In this document: in pieces, positions 14,225 through 21,996 of the stretch | Position numbering within the stretch: position 1 is the stretch's first letter | Layout: every line of letters starts with the position of its first letter | Assembly (NCBI GenBank): GCA_964468125.1 | Contig: CAYXVF010000094.1 | Span: 1 to 24,178 of the forward strand | Origin: CAYXVF01 sp964468125 | GTDB lineage: Bacteria > Myxococcota > XYA12-FULL-58-9 > CAYXVF01 | Direction of reading: 5' to 3' | DNA length: 24,178 bases | Translations under genes and position numbers: made by a program | The notes under the pieces: model-generated | Seen by the model: the letters and a program-made list of their open reading frames with translations, nothing else | The model's database searches: none | What the model was told of the DNA's origin: nothing

Positions 14225-14619
14225 TGAGCCAGCCGGCAACCAAGCGCTGCTCGCGATGCGGCCGGAACCTGCCGCTCGACTGCTTCCACAGACGCCGCAA
14301 GCGGACGCGAAGCGGTCGCAGGGCTGCATGCAGAGCGTGCACCGCCGAGGCGGCCGCGCTAGCGCGCAAGGAAGGGCGTTGGTGTAACGATCGCGAAAAA
14401 CAGCGGGTGCGGGACCGAACGCGGTATCTCGTTCAGACTGGCGAATTGGTCCCTACCCCCTGTGAGCGGTGTGGCGACCCCGAGGTGGAAGCTCATCATC
14501 TGAGCTATGACAGGGTAGATTCCCCTAGGGATCTCCAGTGGCTGTGCTCCTACCATCATCGGCTCGAGCACGGGCTCCATGCGTGGACGGACCAGCTCGA
14601 CCTCTTCGAGGAGGGCTAG
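14224..14619 (+). CDS. HNH-type zinc endonuclease-like protein
   Basis: A 131-residue protein with two zinc-binding blocks. An N-terminal ribbon has C-x2-C at residues 9-12 and C-x2-C at about 36-39. A C-terminal HNH-like core is C-x2-C (CERCGD), AHHLSYD, then WLCSYHHRLEH. The order C-x2-C, HH, D, C-x2-H resembles small phage and plasmid HNH/endonuclease-VII-type proteins. Metal and catalytic His residues are visible, but the classical Asn is not certain. The start at 14224 overlaps the B2 stop by one base, so it is coupled to the A/B cassette. It converges with the small gene at 14870 and the two stop codons overlap. Nuclease activity is inferred from the motif. It could alternatively be a DNA-binding regulator. 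Confidence 0.7.
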   Translation: MSQPATKRCSRCGRNLPLDCFHRRRKRTRSGRRAACRACTAEAAALARKEGRWCNDREKQRVRDRTRYLVQTGELVPTPCERCGDPEVEAHHLSYDRVDSPRDLQWLCSYHHRLEHGLHAWTDQLDLFEEG

Positions 14620-14870
14620 TGCTTCTTCCTTTTCGTTTTTGCCTTGTTTCGCCATGCCCTGACACCTTCGCGGAACATCTGCCGGGCGGCTTCGCTGCGA
14701 TCGATGGTGAGGCCGAACTCGTCGGTGGTCGAATCGATAAACTCCTCGAATTCCTCCATCACCGCCTTGTTCTCGCGAAACTGGACGAGATTATCTAGAC
14801 GCTGCTCGTCGGGTTTTCGACGCGTACGGGTGGACGACGTCTTCTTCTTTTTCGTCTTCTTGGTTGCCAT
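14616..14870 (-). CDS. Small basic RHH-like DNA-binding protein
   Basis: An 84-residue protein. Residues 1-20 and the last 10 are Lys/Arg runs. The core has a pattern of helix ENKAVMEEFEEFIDSTTDEF, then LTIDRSEAARQMFREGVRAW, which resembles the second half of CopG/Arc-type RHH domains or a small helical DNA-binding fold. It is transcribed away from the T4SS operon, from the far side of the 295-bp leader, and converges on the HNH gene with overlapping stop codons. A regulator of the divergent transfer operon is a reasonable guess from position. The family is uncertain. Confidence 0.6.
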   Translation of the reverse strand: MATKKTKKKKTSSTRTRRKPDEQRLDNLVQFRENKAVMEEFEEFIDSTTDEFGLTIDRSEAARQMFREGVRAWRNKAKTKRKKH

Positions 14871-15165
14871 AGTACGGGAATAGCCCTTATCGTATAATTT
14901 GTCATCTCTTGCTGTTTCTAGCAGCCGTTGTCGCCAACAGTTTTACACGAACCCCCGTCCGCGCCCCCAGCAAGCCGTTCAACGCTCCAACCTGCCCGCT
15001 TGCCCCGTCTCGGAAGCCGCGTGCTTGGCCCGCGCTCTGCGCTTCACGCCAGTGGCTTTTTTCTTCCCACTGTCGAGTTCAGGGTGGCGTTTCGTATCGG
15101 GGCTATTGTATACATTGGTTGAAATTATATGCGGCGGGCCTGAAGGGCCCACGGAGGCAAGGGAT
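14871..15165. other. Intergenic leader upstream of the trb-like operon
   Basis: These 295 bases separate divergent genes. A perfect TATAAT (14893-14898) on the plus strand lacks an obvious -35. A second AT-rich cluster near 15107-15130 contains TATACAT and TTATAT, closer to the pilin gene. Between them CAGTGG and CCACTG around a T-rich loop (near 15050-15076), with flanking ACGCC/GGCGT, could form a stem. GGGCC/GGCCC pair just before the pilin ribosome-binding site. Small open frames here have no domain and no credible start. It probably holds the operon promoter or promoters and a regulatory leader. Confidence 0.4.
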
Positions 15166-15477
15166 ATGAAGCCTGGTGTGAACATTCTCGCGGCGTCCGG
15201 TGTGCTTCTGACATCGGTTGCGGTTCTCTCGGTGCCCGACGTCGCCTGGGCAATCTCCGCCCAGGATTTCGGTTTGGGTACGATTCAGGCAATCGCCGAG
15301 GCAGTTCGGGCGATGGCAGGGGCAGCATTGTTGATCGCGGCGGTCCTAGCAATCCTCGCCTGGGCGTTTAGCGAGAACGGGCAGGGCGCGGGTTGGATCA
15401 AGCGGGTGCTCTACGCGGCATTCGGCCTGACGATTTCAGCCCAGGTCATCATCTCGATCACCGGCAGCGGAACCTGA
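15166..15477 (+). CDS. trbC: TrbC/VirB2-type pilin
   Basis: A 103-residue prepilin and first gene of the mating-pair-formation operon. An N-terminal signal peptide (residues 1-29) ends in a good cleavage site, DVAWA-IS. Two hydrophobic segments follow at about 50-68 and 82-100, separated by a short polar loop (ENGQGAGWIK). This is the VirB2/TrbC hairpin that assembles the conjugative pilus after insertion in the inner membrane. The start at 15166 is preceded by GGAGGCAAGG. The next gene lies 13 bases downstream. TrbC pilins are often cyclised, but no C-terminal processing signal is evident. Confidence 0.82.
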   Translation: MKPGVNILAASGVLLTSVAVLSVPDVAWAISAQDFGLGTIQAIAEAVRAMAGAALLIAAVLAILAWAFSENGQGAGWIKRVLYAAFGLTISAQVIISITGSGT

Positions 15478-15490
15478 GGGAGTAGCAGCG

Positions 15491-15793
15491 GTGGTCCCGG
15501 TCAACACCACATACCGCACAGTCGCGAAGCTCGGGCACGGATTACTTCCGGTGACGAGTTACGAGCTCGCGCTCAGCGGCATCTGCACGATTGCGCTCGC
15601 GGCCGTGCTGCCTGTGATGTTCGCGCTCGCGTTGGCGGCGCTGGTGCTGGTGGCGCTGTGGGGCATCCGGAAGTGGTGGTGGGGCCGCCGCGATTGGTGG
15701 CTTCTTGCCTGGGAGCGCCTGGCATACCGACGGGCCGCGTCCATGCTCGAACACGACACGCGCTACAAGCCGTACGGGGGAAACCATGCCTAA
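15491..15793 (+). CDS. trbD: TrbD/VirB3-type T4SS inner-membrane protein
   Basis: A 100-residue protein starting at GTG 15491, with GAGGGAG about 9 bases upstream. A polar N-terminus (VNTTYRTVAKLG) precedes a long hydrophobic segment at about residues 33-58, then a Trp/Arg-rich amphipathic stretch (GIRKWWWGRRDWW) typical of the TrbD/VirB3 family. It overlaps the VirB4 gene by 8 bases, as expected because VirB3 and VirB4 act together in the inner membrane and are sometimes fused. The second membrane segment is weak, so topology is not certain. Confidence 0.8.
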   Translation: MVPVNTTYRTVAKLGHGLLPVTSYELALSGICTIALAAVLPVMFALALAALVLVALWGIRKWWWGRRDWWLLAWERLAYRRAASMLEHDTRYKPYGGNHA

Positions 15794-18236
15794 GGCGCGC
15801 ATTATCTACGATGCGATCCCCCTTTGGGACCTCGCGGACGGCTGCGTCGTCGACACGCGCGGCGGTCTCAGCGGCGTGGCTCGTGTCTATGGCGTCGACC
15901 CTATCGGGCTCAACTCCGATGATTGGGGAACGCTTGCGACTGCGCTCTACCGGGCCTTCGCATCGTTGCCCGACCGTGTCCGGCTGACGTGGCACGTCCT
16001 GCATCGCCCAGCAAACGCCGCCGACTTCCGGCCCGCGTTGCGGCCGCAGTCCGAACCGCTCCTCGATGAAATGGCGGCCGCTCGGCAAGCGTATCTGGCG
16101 TCGCGCCCCCACCAGGTCAGCGAATGCTACTTGGCGTTCTCCGACGGCCGTGTCTTGGGCGAGCGTGAGTTCGTGAGAGTGACGCGCAAGCAACACGTCG
16201 ACCGCGTGCGCTCGCTCGAGAAACTCGCCCGCGAGCTCAGCGGCTTGCTGCGGCCAGCCGGTCTAGAATTCGAGCGACTGGATTCGCCGTCCATCTGGGC
16301 GCTCTACAACATGATGCTCGGCGAGCCAGAGGGGCCCGGTCTCATGCAGAGCCTCTATGCCCCCTCGCCGCGGGAGCAACTGGCGCGTTGGGAATGCGAT
16401 GCTGCCGATCGCTACGTCCGAACGGGGCGACGCTATCGCCGTGTTCTTGCGTGCAAGACGCTCCCAGAGACGACGCACCTCAACTACCTCGCAAAACTCG
16501 CTCCGCCGATTGGGACCGGCACGATCCGCTACACGATTCATCAGCGCGTGTTGCCGAGAACACAGGCCAAACTCGAATTCGAACAGCAGCGGAAGTTCGC
16601 CTCTTCATTGGCCGGGCTGTCCCTGCAGAAAGGTGGTGCTGTCGATCAGGGTAAACTCAAGGGCTTTGCCGAGTACGACGCCGCCGGCGCCAAGCTCGTT
16701 GACGGTGCAATCCTGACCCAACTCGGTTTTCAGGTGGTCGTCGAAGGGCAGAGTGTGGCGGAGCTCGATGACCGCAGTGAGGCTATTGCAAGCGTGCTGC
16801 GGGAACATGACGTTGTCTGTTTTGAAGAGACCGCGGCGCATCATCGGGAGTTCTGGAAGACCCTTCCTGGTCTCGAGCGTGGGTTCGACCGGTGGCACCG
16901 ACCTCTGCACACCACCGCGAGCGACCTCGTTCCGATTCAAACCGTCCCGCGCGGTGATGTGGAACCCGATATCTTCTTTTCCAACGCGCTGACCGGCGAG
17001 CCCTTCGGCTTCAGTCTCCACGGCGCCGGGAGGGCGAACTACAACTTCCTCGTCCTCGGCGCGTCCGGGGCTGGCAAGAGTGTCCTCTACAACATGCTCC
17101 TGGCGCACGTGATGCTGAGCGGGCCGTGGGCCGGTCCCGTGTTCGTGATCGACTACGCTGGTCCCGACAAGTCCAGTGGCAAAACCGCAGCCCAAGTGTT
17201 CGGCGGCACCTACATTACGGTGCTCGGCGGCGGGGTGCAGCTCAACCCTTGGGACTTGAAGACGGACGCTTGGGTCGACGGTACGGTGCGGCAGGAGACG
17301 CTCGCTTTCCTGACTCAGATCCTCAATCTCTTGCTCTACAACGACGGGCAGAGCCGCGAGGATGCGCTCTTCGAGGCGATTATCCAACGCGCGATCATCG
17401 AGACGTACCAGCGCTACGACGGAGAGGGAGCTCCGCTCTTCAGTGATCTGCTTCCGGTGCTGCGGGATTTTCAGACGGATTCAAGCTTCGATCCGGCGAA
17501 GGTGCGTCTCCTTTGCGAGTTGCTGCAGAAGTTTATCGCTTCGCCGGCTGCAGCGATCCTGAATCGGCCTGGCACTCTCGCGCGCGATGCGAAGTTTGTC
17601 GTCTACGACTTGTTTGGGCTCCGGGACTACGACGACCGCACGTGCGCGGCCATCACAGGAACTGTCCTACGCTTCGTCCGCAACATCGCTTTTGACGGGC
17701 GACCCGAGCGCAAGAAGTACGTGCTCATGGACGAGGTGACGAACCTCCTCAATATCGGCATGCGCCCGCTCGTTGAGGAACTCCTGACCACGGCGCGCGC
17801 CCATGGCTGCGTCGTGGGTGTCGCCACGCAGAACTACACCGAGTATCGGCGCTCAGCGATCGCCGAGACCGTCAACCTGAATACGAGTACGCACGTGCTG
17901 ATGTCGCATGCGCGGGCGACAAACGCGAAAGAGCCCGTCATTCAAGATCTCGGGTTGTCGGCGGAAGAGGCGGCGCTTTTCCGAGAGCTGCGTGCTGTCA
18001 AGGGCGAGTACTCGGAGCTTCTGCTGCGCACTCAGTGTTGGTCCCCCGAAGGCGGTCGCGATGTGAGTGTCAAGTTGCGATTCGAGCTCGCTCCGTTCGA
18101 GTACTGGGTTGTCACCTCCGACTCGAACGATCGCGCTAAGGTCCAAGCCCTACAAAAGAAAGCCCCAAAAGCGTCGAAGGTGGAGCTGCTTCGCTTCCTG
18201 GCGAAAGAGCGCGAGCGCAAGAGGAGATCGGCATGA
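15786..18236 (+). CDS. trbE: TrbE/VirB4 T4SS ATPase
   Basis: An 816-residue ATPase that powers pilus assembly and substrate transfer at the inner membrane. The start at ATG 15786 overlaps the end of trbD. Residues before it in the same frame are antisense-like. The N-terminal half is the CagE/TrbE/VirB domain. The C-terminal half is the RecA-like motor, with Walker A GASGAGKS at about 425-432, Walker B VLMDEVTNLL at about 645-654, and a downstream VATQNYTEY segment at about 679-687. Length is normal for the family (about 800-830). It ends with an ATGA overlap with the next gene. Confidence 0.93.
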   Translation: MPKARIIYDAIPLWDLADGCVVDTRGGLSGVARVYGVDPIGLNSDDWGTLATALYRAFASLPDRVRLTWHVLHRPANAADFRPALRPQSEPLLDEMAAARQAYLASRPHQVSECYLAFSDGRVLGEREFVRVTRKQHVDRVRSLEKLARELSGLLRPAGLEFERLDSPSIWALYNMMLGEPEGPGLMQSLYAPSPREQLARWECDAADRYVRTGRRYRRVLACKTLPETTHLNYLAKLAPPIGTGTIRYTIHQRVLPRTQAKLEFEQQRKFASSLAGLSLQKGGAVDQGKLKGFAEYDAAGAKLVDGAILTQLGFQVVVEGQSVAELDDRSEAIASVLREHDVVCFEETAAHHREFWKTLPGLERGFDRWHRPLHTTASDLVPIQTVPRGDVEPDIFFSNALTGEPFGFSLHGAGRANYNFLVLGASGAGKSVLYNMLLAHVMLSGPWAGPVFVIDYAGPDKSSGKTAAQVFGGTYITVLGGGVQLNPWDLKTDAWVDGTVRQETLAFLTQILNLLLYNDGQSREDALFEAIIQRAIIETYQRYDGEGAPLFSDLLPVLRDFQTDSSFDPAKVRLLCELLQKFIASPAAAILNRPGTLARDAKFVVYDLFGLRDYDDRTCAAITGTVLRFVRNIAFDGRPERKKYVLMDEVTNLLNIGMRPLVEELLTTARAHGCVVGVATQNYTEYRRSAIAETVNLNTSTHVLMSHARATNAKEPVIQDLGLSAEEAALFRELRAVKGEYSELLLRTQCWSPEGGRDVSVKLRFELAPFEYWVVTSDSNDRAKVQALQKKAPKASKVELLRFLAKERERKRRSA

Positions 18237-19126
18237 AGAGGGTGATTGTTTTTTTGGTCGTTGTGGCATTGGCCACACCGGTTCAGGCGCAGGTGCCCGT
18301 ACCCGGGGTCCAGGTGGTGTACGCGCCGAATGTCGAGGGTCTTCTCGCGGCCGAGGCCGAACGCAACGCGTTCTACATGGCCGAGTCTCTCAAGAACACA
18401 CTGCACCTCCCGCAAATCCTCACGACCGTGAATATGTCGATGGGGATTTTGAATGAGAGCGCCGCGATCGCGCGTCAAACCTACCAGGCGTATCACTTCC
18501 TGACCGATCCCGAGGCGCGGAAGCGGATGTTGCGCCAGGCGAAGCGCGGCTTCTTGCGAGCGGTACCGGAAGCTGCACAGCTACAGCGCGAGATCCGCTC
18601 GCTCAAGGCAAACGTCCGCGGCTTGCAGAACGGCACGTTTATGCAGGTCTCCACCTACCACGACTGGCTCGCCTCGCGGATGCTCGCCGAGCACGCGGGC
18701 TATCATCTGCGCAAGGGTCTGACCTCCATCTTCGATGAAGAGGTCGCCGCGCAACTCGAGCAACCCGGGGCAACGCCGGCGATCTCACGCGCCGTGACGC
18801 TGTGGAGGGCGCGCAACGGAACGCTCGAGTCCGATCTCAGGGAGACGAACCTGCAATACGAGTGGATGATGCGCTGCAAACAACTCATGGACGACGCCGA
18901 GGGCAATCCGGACATGAGTCTTCAGGCCGATATTATCGCCTCCTGCTCCGCCGTCGAGAATGCCTCGAATACGGATACCACTGCCGACTACTTCGAGAAC
19001 GAAATGCGCCGGGATGTGGAGCAGATGCAGGAGTTCGAGCAACGCCAGATCTGGAGGCGCCGCATGTTCCTGGACGGTGCGGTGACCGATTTCGAGGAAC
19101 TCCCAACGACGACCCTGGAAGAGTAG
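18233..19126 (+). CDS. trbJ: TrbJ/VirB5-position secreted T4SS protein
   Basis: A 297-residue exported protein. The signal peptide MKRVIVFLVVVALATPVQA is cleaved before QVPV. The mature part is helical and polar, with long amphipathic helices around residues 40-75 and 240-275, and a pair of cysteines (about C217 and C240). TrbJ/VirB5 proteins are periplasmic, pilus-tip-associated and poorly conserved, so the call rests on the signal peptide, size, helical content and position between TrbE and TrbL. It overlaps trbE by ATGA and lies 4 bases before the next gene. Confidence 0.7.
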   Translation: MKRVIVFLVVVALATPVQAQVPVPGVQVVYAPNVEGLLAAEAERNAFYMAESLKNTLHLPQILTTVNMSMGILNESAAIARQTYQAYHFLTDPEARKRMLRQAKRGFLRAVPEAAQLQREIRSLKANVRGLQNGTFMQVSTYHDWLASRMLAEHAGYHLRKGLTSIFDEEVAAQLEQPGATPAISRAVTLWRARNGTLESDLRETNLQYEWMMRCKQLMDDAEGNPDMSLQADIIASCSAVENASNTDTTADYFENEMRRDVEQMQEFEQRQIWRRRMFLDGAVTDFEELPTTTLEE

Positions 19127-19130
19127 GGCG

Positions 19131-20306
19131 ATGTACGTCACCGCACTTGCCACCGGGTCGAAGCTCATTAGCGGCGATCTCTTCCTGCTTCAGCCGCTCG
19201 GCTACCAGATTGTAGCCATTCTCGGCCTGCTGATGCTTGCCCGGGAAGTCTTCCTGGTGATTCAGGGTCAGCCCGCGAACTTCGTCAAAGTCGTGACGCG
19301 CGTGCTGTGGGCCGTGCTCTTCATTCGCTTCGTTCCGACGGTCGCAGACGGTTTAGCGTCCGGGATCGACCGGCAAGCGAGCAGCCTCCTTGGGGAGCGC
19401 TACCACAAGATGATCTCCGCGGTGCGCACAATCTACGCGAACCACGGCTCGTGTCCGACGGCGGATGAATCCTGGTTCGAGTCACTGGCACAGGTCTGGA
19501 TCTTCGACATGAGCGTGATCATCAGCCTGCTGATGGCATTCGTCGCGCTGTTGCTTCTGATCGTCAAGGTTGCCGTCATCGACATTGCGTGGAAGATTCA
19601 GCTTTCCGTAATCCTTGTCGCAGCACCCATTGTGCTCGCAGTTGGAACGCTCGAGGAGTTCGGCGGCTTTGCCCACTTCTGGCGCACCGTCCTGTCGATT
19701 CTCGCCTGGCCATTGATCTTCGCAATCTTGATCATCGCGAGTGACGCAATCGTCGGCGCGGACTTCGAGACCATCAAGGCGCACGACCAGTCCCTGTTCT
19801 GCTCGATCGAACTCGCGACCCAGGACGGTCTCTCTGCACAATCGGCGCAGGCCGCTTTCGTTCAGCACATACGGGCGAAGACGGTCCAGACCACCACGTC
19901 CTTTCGCATCATCGCGACGATGCTCGTGCTCCTGGTGCTGACACTGAAGGTGCCTACCTTCAGCTCCAGCCTCTTTGGCGCGGGCAGCGCCGGTGCGTTT
20001 GGGGGCGCAGCCATGGGAGCGATGGTGGGATCGGCTGGCGGGGCGCTTCGGGGGGTCGCTATGGCTGCGGGTGGCGGCACAGCACTCCAGGTCGCCGCCG
20101 CGACCTTCAACATGGAGCGCTTTGTGCGCGGCGGTCGAGGTGCGTCGTCGTCCCAGGGCCCCGCCGTTGCGTCACCGTCCGTCGCATCCGGTGTTGCTGG
20201 TGGGGCGCAGGCGAATCCGACCCCAGCCGGGCAGTCGTCCGCTGCAAGCGGTGGAGCAACGCCCAGCAGAGCTGCGGGTGAATCCGGCGGCGGTTCCGCT
20301 GCCTGA
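19131..20306 (+). CDS. trbL: TrbL/VirB6-type polytopic T4SS protein
   Basis: A 391-residue integral membrane protein. Hydrophobic segments appear at about residues 24-45, 55-75, 124-147, 152-172, 184-205 and 262-280. A large loop with a Cys (GSCPTADE) lies between the second and third. The C-terminal 110 residues are Gly/Ala/Ser-rich and disordered, a common feature of TrbL. It forms the inner-membrane channel region of the T4SS. Position directly after a VirB5-type gene and before a VirB8-type gene supports the call. Confidence 0.85.
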   Translation: MYVTALATGSKLISGDLFLLQPLGYQIVAILGLLMLAREVFLVIQGQPANFVKVVTRVLWAVLFIRFVPTVADGLASGIDRQASSLLGERYHKMISAVRTIYANHGSCPTADESWFESLAQVWIFDMSVIISLLMAFVALLLLIVKVAVIDIAWKIQLSVILVAAPIVLAVGTLEEFGGFAHFWRTVLSILAWPLIFAILIIASDAIVGADFETIKAHDQSLFCSIELATQDGLSAQSAQAAFVQHIRAKTVQTTTSFRIIATMLVLLVLTLKVPTFSSSLFGAGSAGAFGGAAMGAMVGSAGGALRGVAMAAGGGTALQVAAATFNMERFVRGGRGASSSQGPAVASPSVASGVAGGAQANPTPAGQSSAASGGATPSRAAGESGGGSAA

Positions 20307-20320
20307 CAAGGAGAGAGGGT

Positions 20321-21034
20321 ATGTTTCTACGCAAGGCGGCGCCGAATGCGCCGGAAGACAGCGAAGCGCGCTACACCGAGTACGCCGCGATTGTACGGCG
20401 TGGCAGTCGCAAACTCTGGTTTGCCTTCATCGCGCAGAGCGTGTTGATGACGCTGTGCCTGTTGTTCGTGATCGTTGTGGCATTGAAGCCCACGCCGGTG
20501 ATCGTCCTCGACAACGAATCCGGCGGAGCGACGTGGGTTCAAGACACGGTGACCGCCAACCTCGAGACGCGTAGGATTTGGGTAGAAGCGTTCGCGAAGG
20601 ACTTCATCACGGCGCTCATTCGTATCGATGCGACGGCCCTCGACGAAGATCTTACGAAGGCCCTCAACATGTGCACGCCCCTGACCCGCGCGGCCATCAT
20701 CGAGCAGAAGTTCGAGGCGAAGCGTCGTCTCGGCTTTCAGGGCACAGATCTCAAGGGCTTCTTCGTTGAACTCGAGATTCTGATCCCGCCGGTAGGGGAG
20801 GTTGAGGTCGGCGACACGATCGATCTCGTCGCCTACGGGCATCAAAAATTCTCGCGCGTCTTCGGCGAGATGCAAACGCCGCTCGACGAGTGGTTCTACA
20901 TGGACCTTCGCCTCCAGCGCGTGAATCGCACGCCGGTGCAGCCGCATGGCTTGGCGGTCGCGGAAGTTGCTTATAAGACCTTTGACTCGGCATCGAAGCT
21001 CGAGGTCGAAAAACTAAAGGTGTCGAAGCGATGA
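20321..21034 (+). CDS. trbF: TrbF/VirB8-type T4SS protein
   Basis: A 237-residue bitopic protein. The cytoplasmic N-terminus (residues 1-30) contains ARYTEYAAIVRRGSR. One transmembrane helix follows at about 33-55, then a periplasmic NTF2-like domain whose pattern (RIWVEAFAKDFITALIRI, then a strand-rich half with FYMDLRLQRV) matches VirB8/TrbF. VirB8 nucleates the core complex at the inner membrane. AAGGAGAG lies just upstream of ATG 20321. The stop overlaps the next start (ATGA). Confidence 0.82.
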   Translation: MFLRKAAPNAPEDSEARYTEYAAIVRRGSRKLWFAFIAQSVLMTLCLLFVIVVALKPTPVIVLDNESGGATWVQDTVTANLETRRIWVEAFAKDFITALIRIDATALDEDLTKALNMCTPLTRAAIIEQKFEAKRRLGFQGTDLKGFFVELEILIPPVGEVEVGDTIDLVAYGHQKFSRVFGEMQTPLDEWFYMDLRLQRVNRTPVQPHGLAVAEVAYKTFDSASKLEVEKLKVSKR

Positions 21035-21987
21035 TGACCAGCCTACTACTTCTCTCTACGCTCGCGGCATGCGAGACGACTGCGGACGGGTTCTGTCGCC
21101 AGAACCCGTGCAAGGTGCAGCGCACAGCGGCCGGTGACGCTTTCTGCACCGGGCGTGTCGTGATGCGGCCGCTCACGAAGGATCAGCGCGTCGTGTTCCT
21201 CGGCGTGTTCGTAGCATTCAACGACGAGTTCAAGATCGAGTTTCCCCGCGGCGCGCGTCTTCGTGGCGATGTCTCGTACGGTAATGAAGCCGTCTTTCAG
21301 GTCGAGAAGCGTGACAACTCGACGTTGATCGTCCGCACGATTCCACCCCGGGAAACAGTGACTCTCGACCAGGTCCTTGGTCAGCGTACGACGCTCAATG
21401 TTGAACTCGAAGGAGGGTGGCGCTTGGCCATCGATCTCCAAGTCGCGCGTCCGTCAGCCTCCGTGCGCTATCTGATCTTCGAGGGCGAGGATGTCGAGGA
21501 CTTCGCGAAGGAGCGCGACGTGATCTACGAGCAGTGCAAGGCCGAAATGCGCGAAGCGCTCGTGGACACAGTGGCTGTCCAGGCTCGCGAACGGATGTCG
21601 CTCGGTGTGTTGCAAAAGGCCGTCTGCAACGACGACCCGGAAATCGAGATGGTAGACGGGCTGTGGGTGCGGCAGGAGCGCATCTGTCAGGTAGGGCGGG
21701 ACATTTACGTCATCTTTCGCATCCGCAATCGGGCTCGCGGCGACCAGTTCCGTGTAGGTGCGGTCGAGGTCGTTGCAGATGGCTCGCCCGTAGTGGGGGA
21801 GCTCGCCTTTGCGAGCGCGGATGGGTTCACGCCCGTAGGTATCGAAGAGGTCGCGCTTGCGTACGCGGAGGAGATCCTCGGTGTAGTGAGTTTTCAGGCC
21901 GAGCAGGCATCCCCTGAGCTGACGCTTCGTGTACAAGAGGCGAGCGGTAAGCAGCGTGTGGTCGAGGTCGAAGACGTCAGCTTTTAG
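21031..21987 (+). CDS. trbG: TrbG/VirB9-position lipoprotein, DUF2381-like
   Basis: A 318-residue exported protein with a short hydrophobic leader and a lipobox (STLAAC, Cys14), so a lipoprotein is predicted. The leader has no basic residue, which is unusual. The body has an N-terminal beta-rich domain (about 30-160) and a C-terminal beta domain (about 200-318), linked by a helical segment around FAKERDVIYEQCKAEM. This bipartite beta architecture and its place after VirB8 fit TrbG/VirB9, the outer-membrane core-complex subunit. The N-terminal domain also resembles myxobacterial DUF2381 proteins as I recall them. VirB9 is normally not lipidated and pairs with lipoprotein VirB7, so this protein may combine both. 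It starts 4 bases inside trbF. Confidence 0.65.
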   Translation: MMTSLLLLSTLAACETTADGFCRQNPCKVQRTAAGDAFCTGRVVMRPLTKDQRVVFLGVFVAFNDEFKIEFPRGARLRGDVSYGNEAVFQVEKRDNSTLIVRTIPPRETVTLDQVLGQRTTLNVELEGGWRLAIDLQVARPSASVRYLIFEGEDVEDFAKERDVIYEQCKAEMREALVDTVAVQARERMSLGVLQKAVCNDDPEIEMVDGLWVRQERICQVGRDIYVIFRIRNRARGDQFRVGAVEVVADGSPVVGELAFASADGFTPVGIEEVALAYAEEILGVVSFQAEQASPELTLRVQEASGKQRVVEVEDVSF

Positions 21988-21996
21988 GAGGGTGTG

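Noticed and set aside
14979..15185. Minus-strand 68-codon basic peptide upstream of the pilin gene
   Set aside because: It begins inside the pilin coding region, lacks a ribosome-binding site and has no recognisable domain. The Lys/Arg-rich end reflects the T-rich leader.
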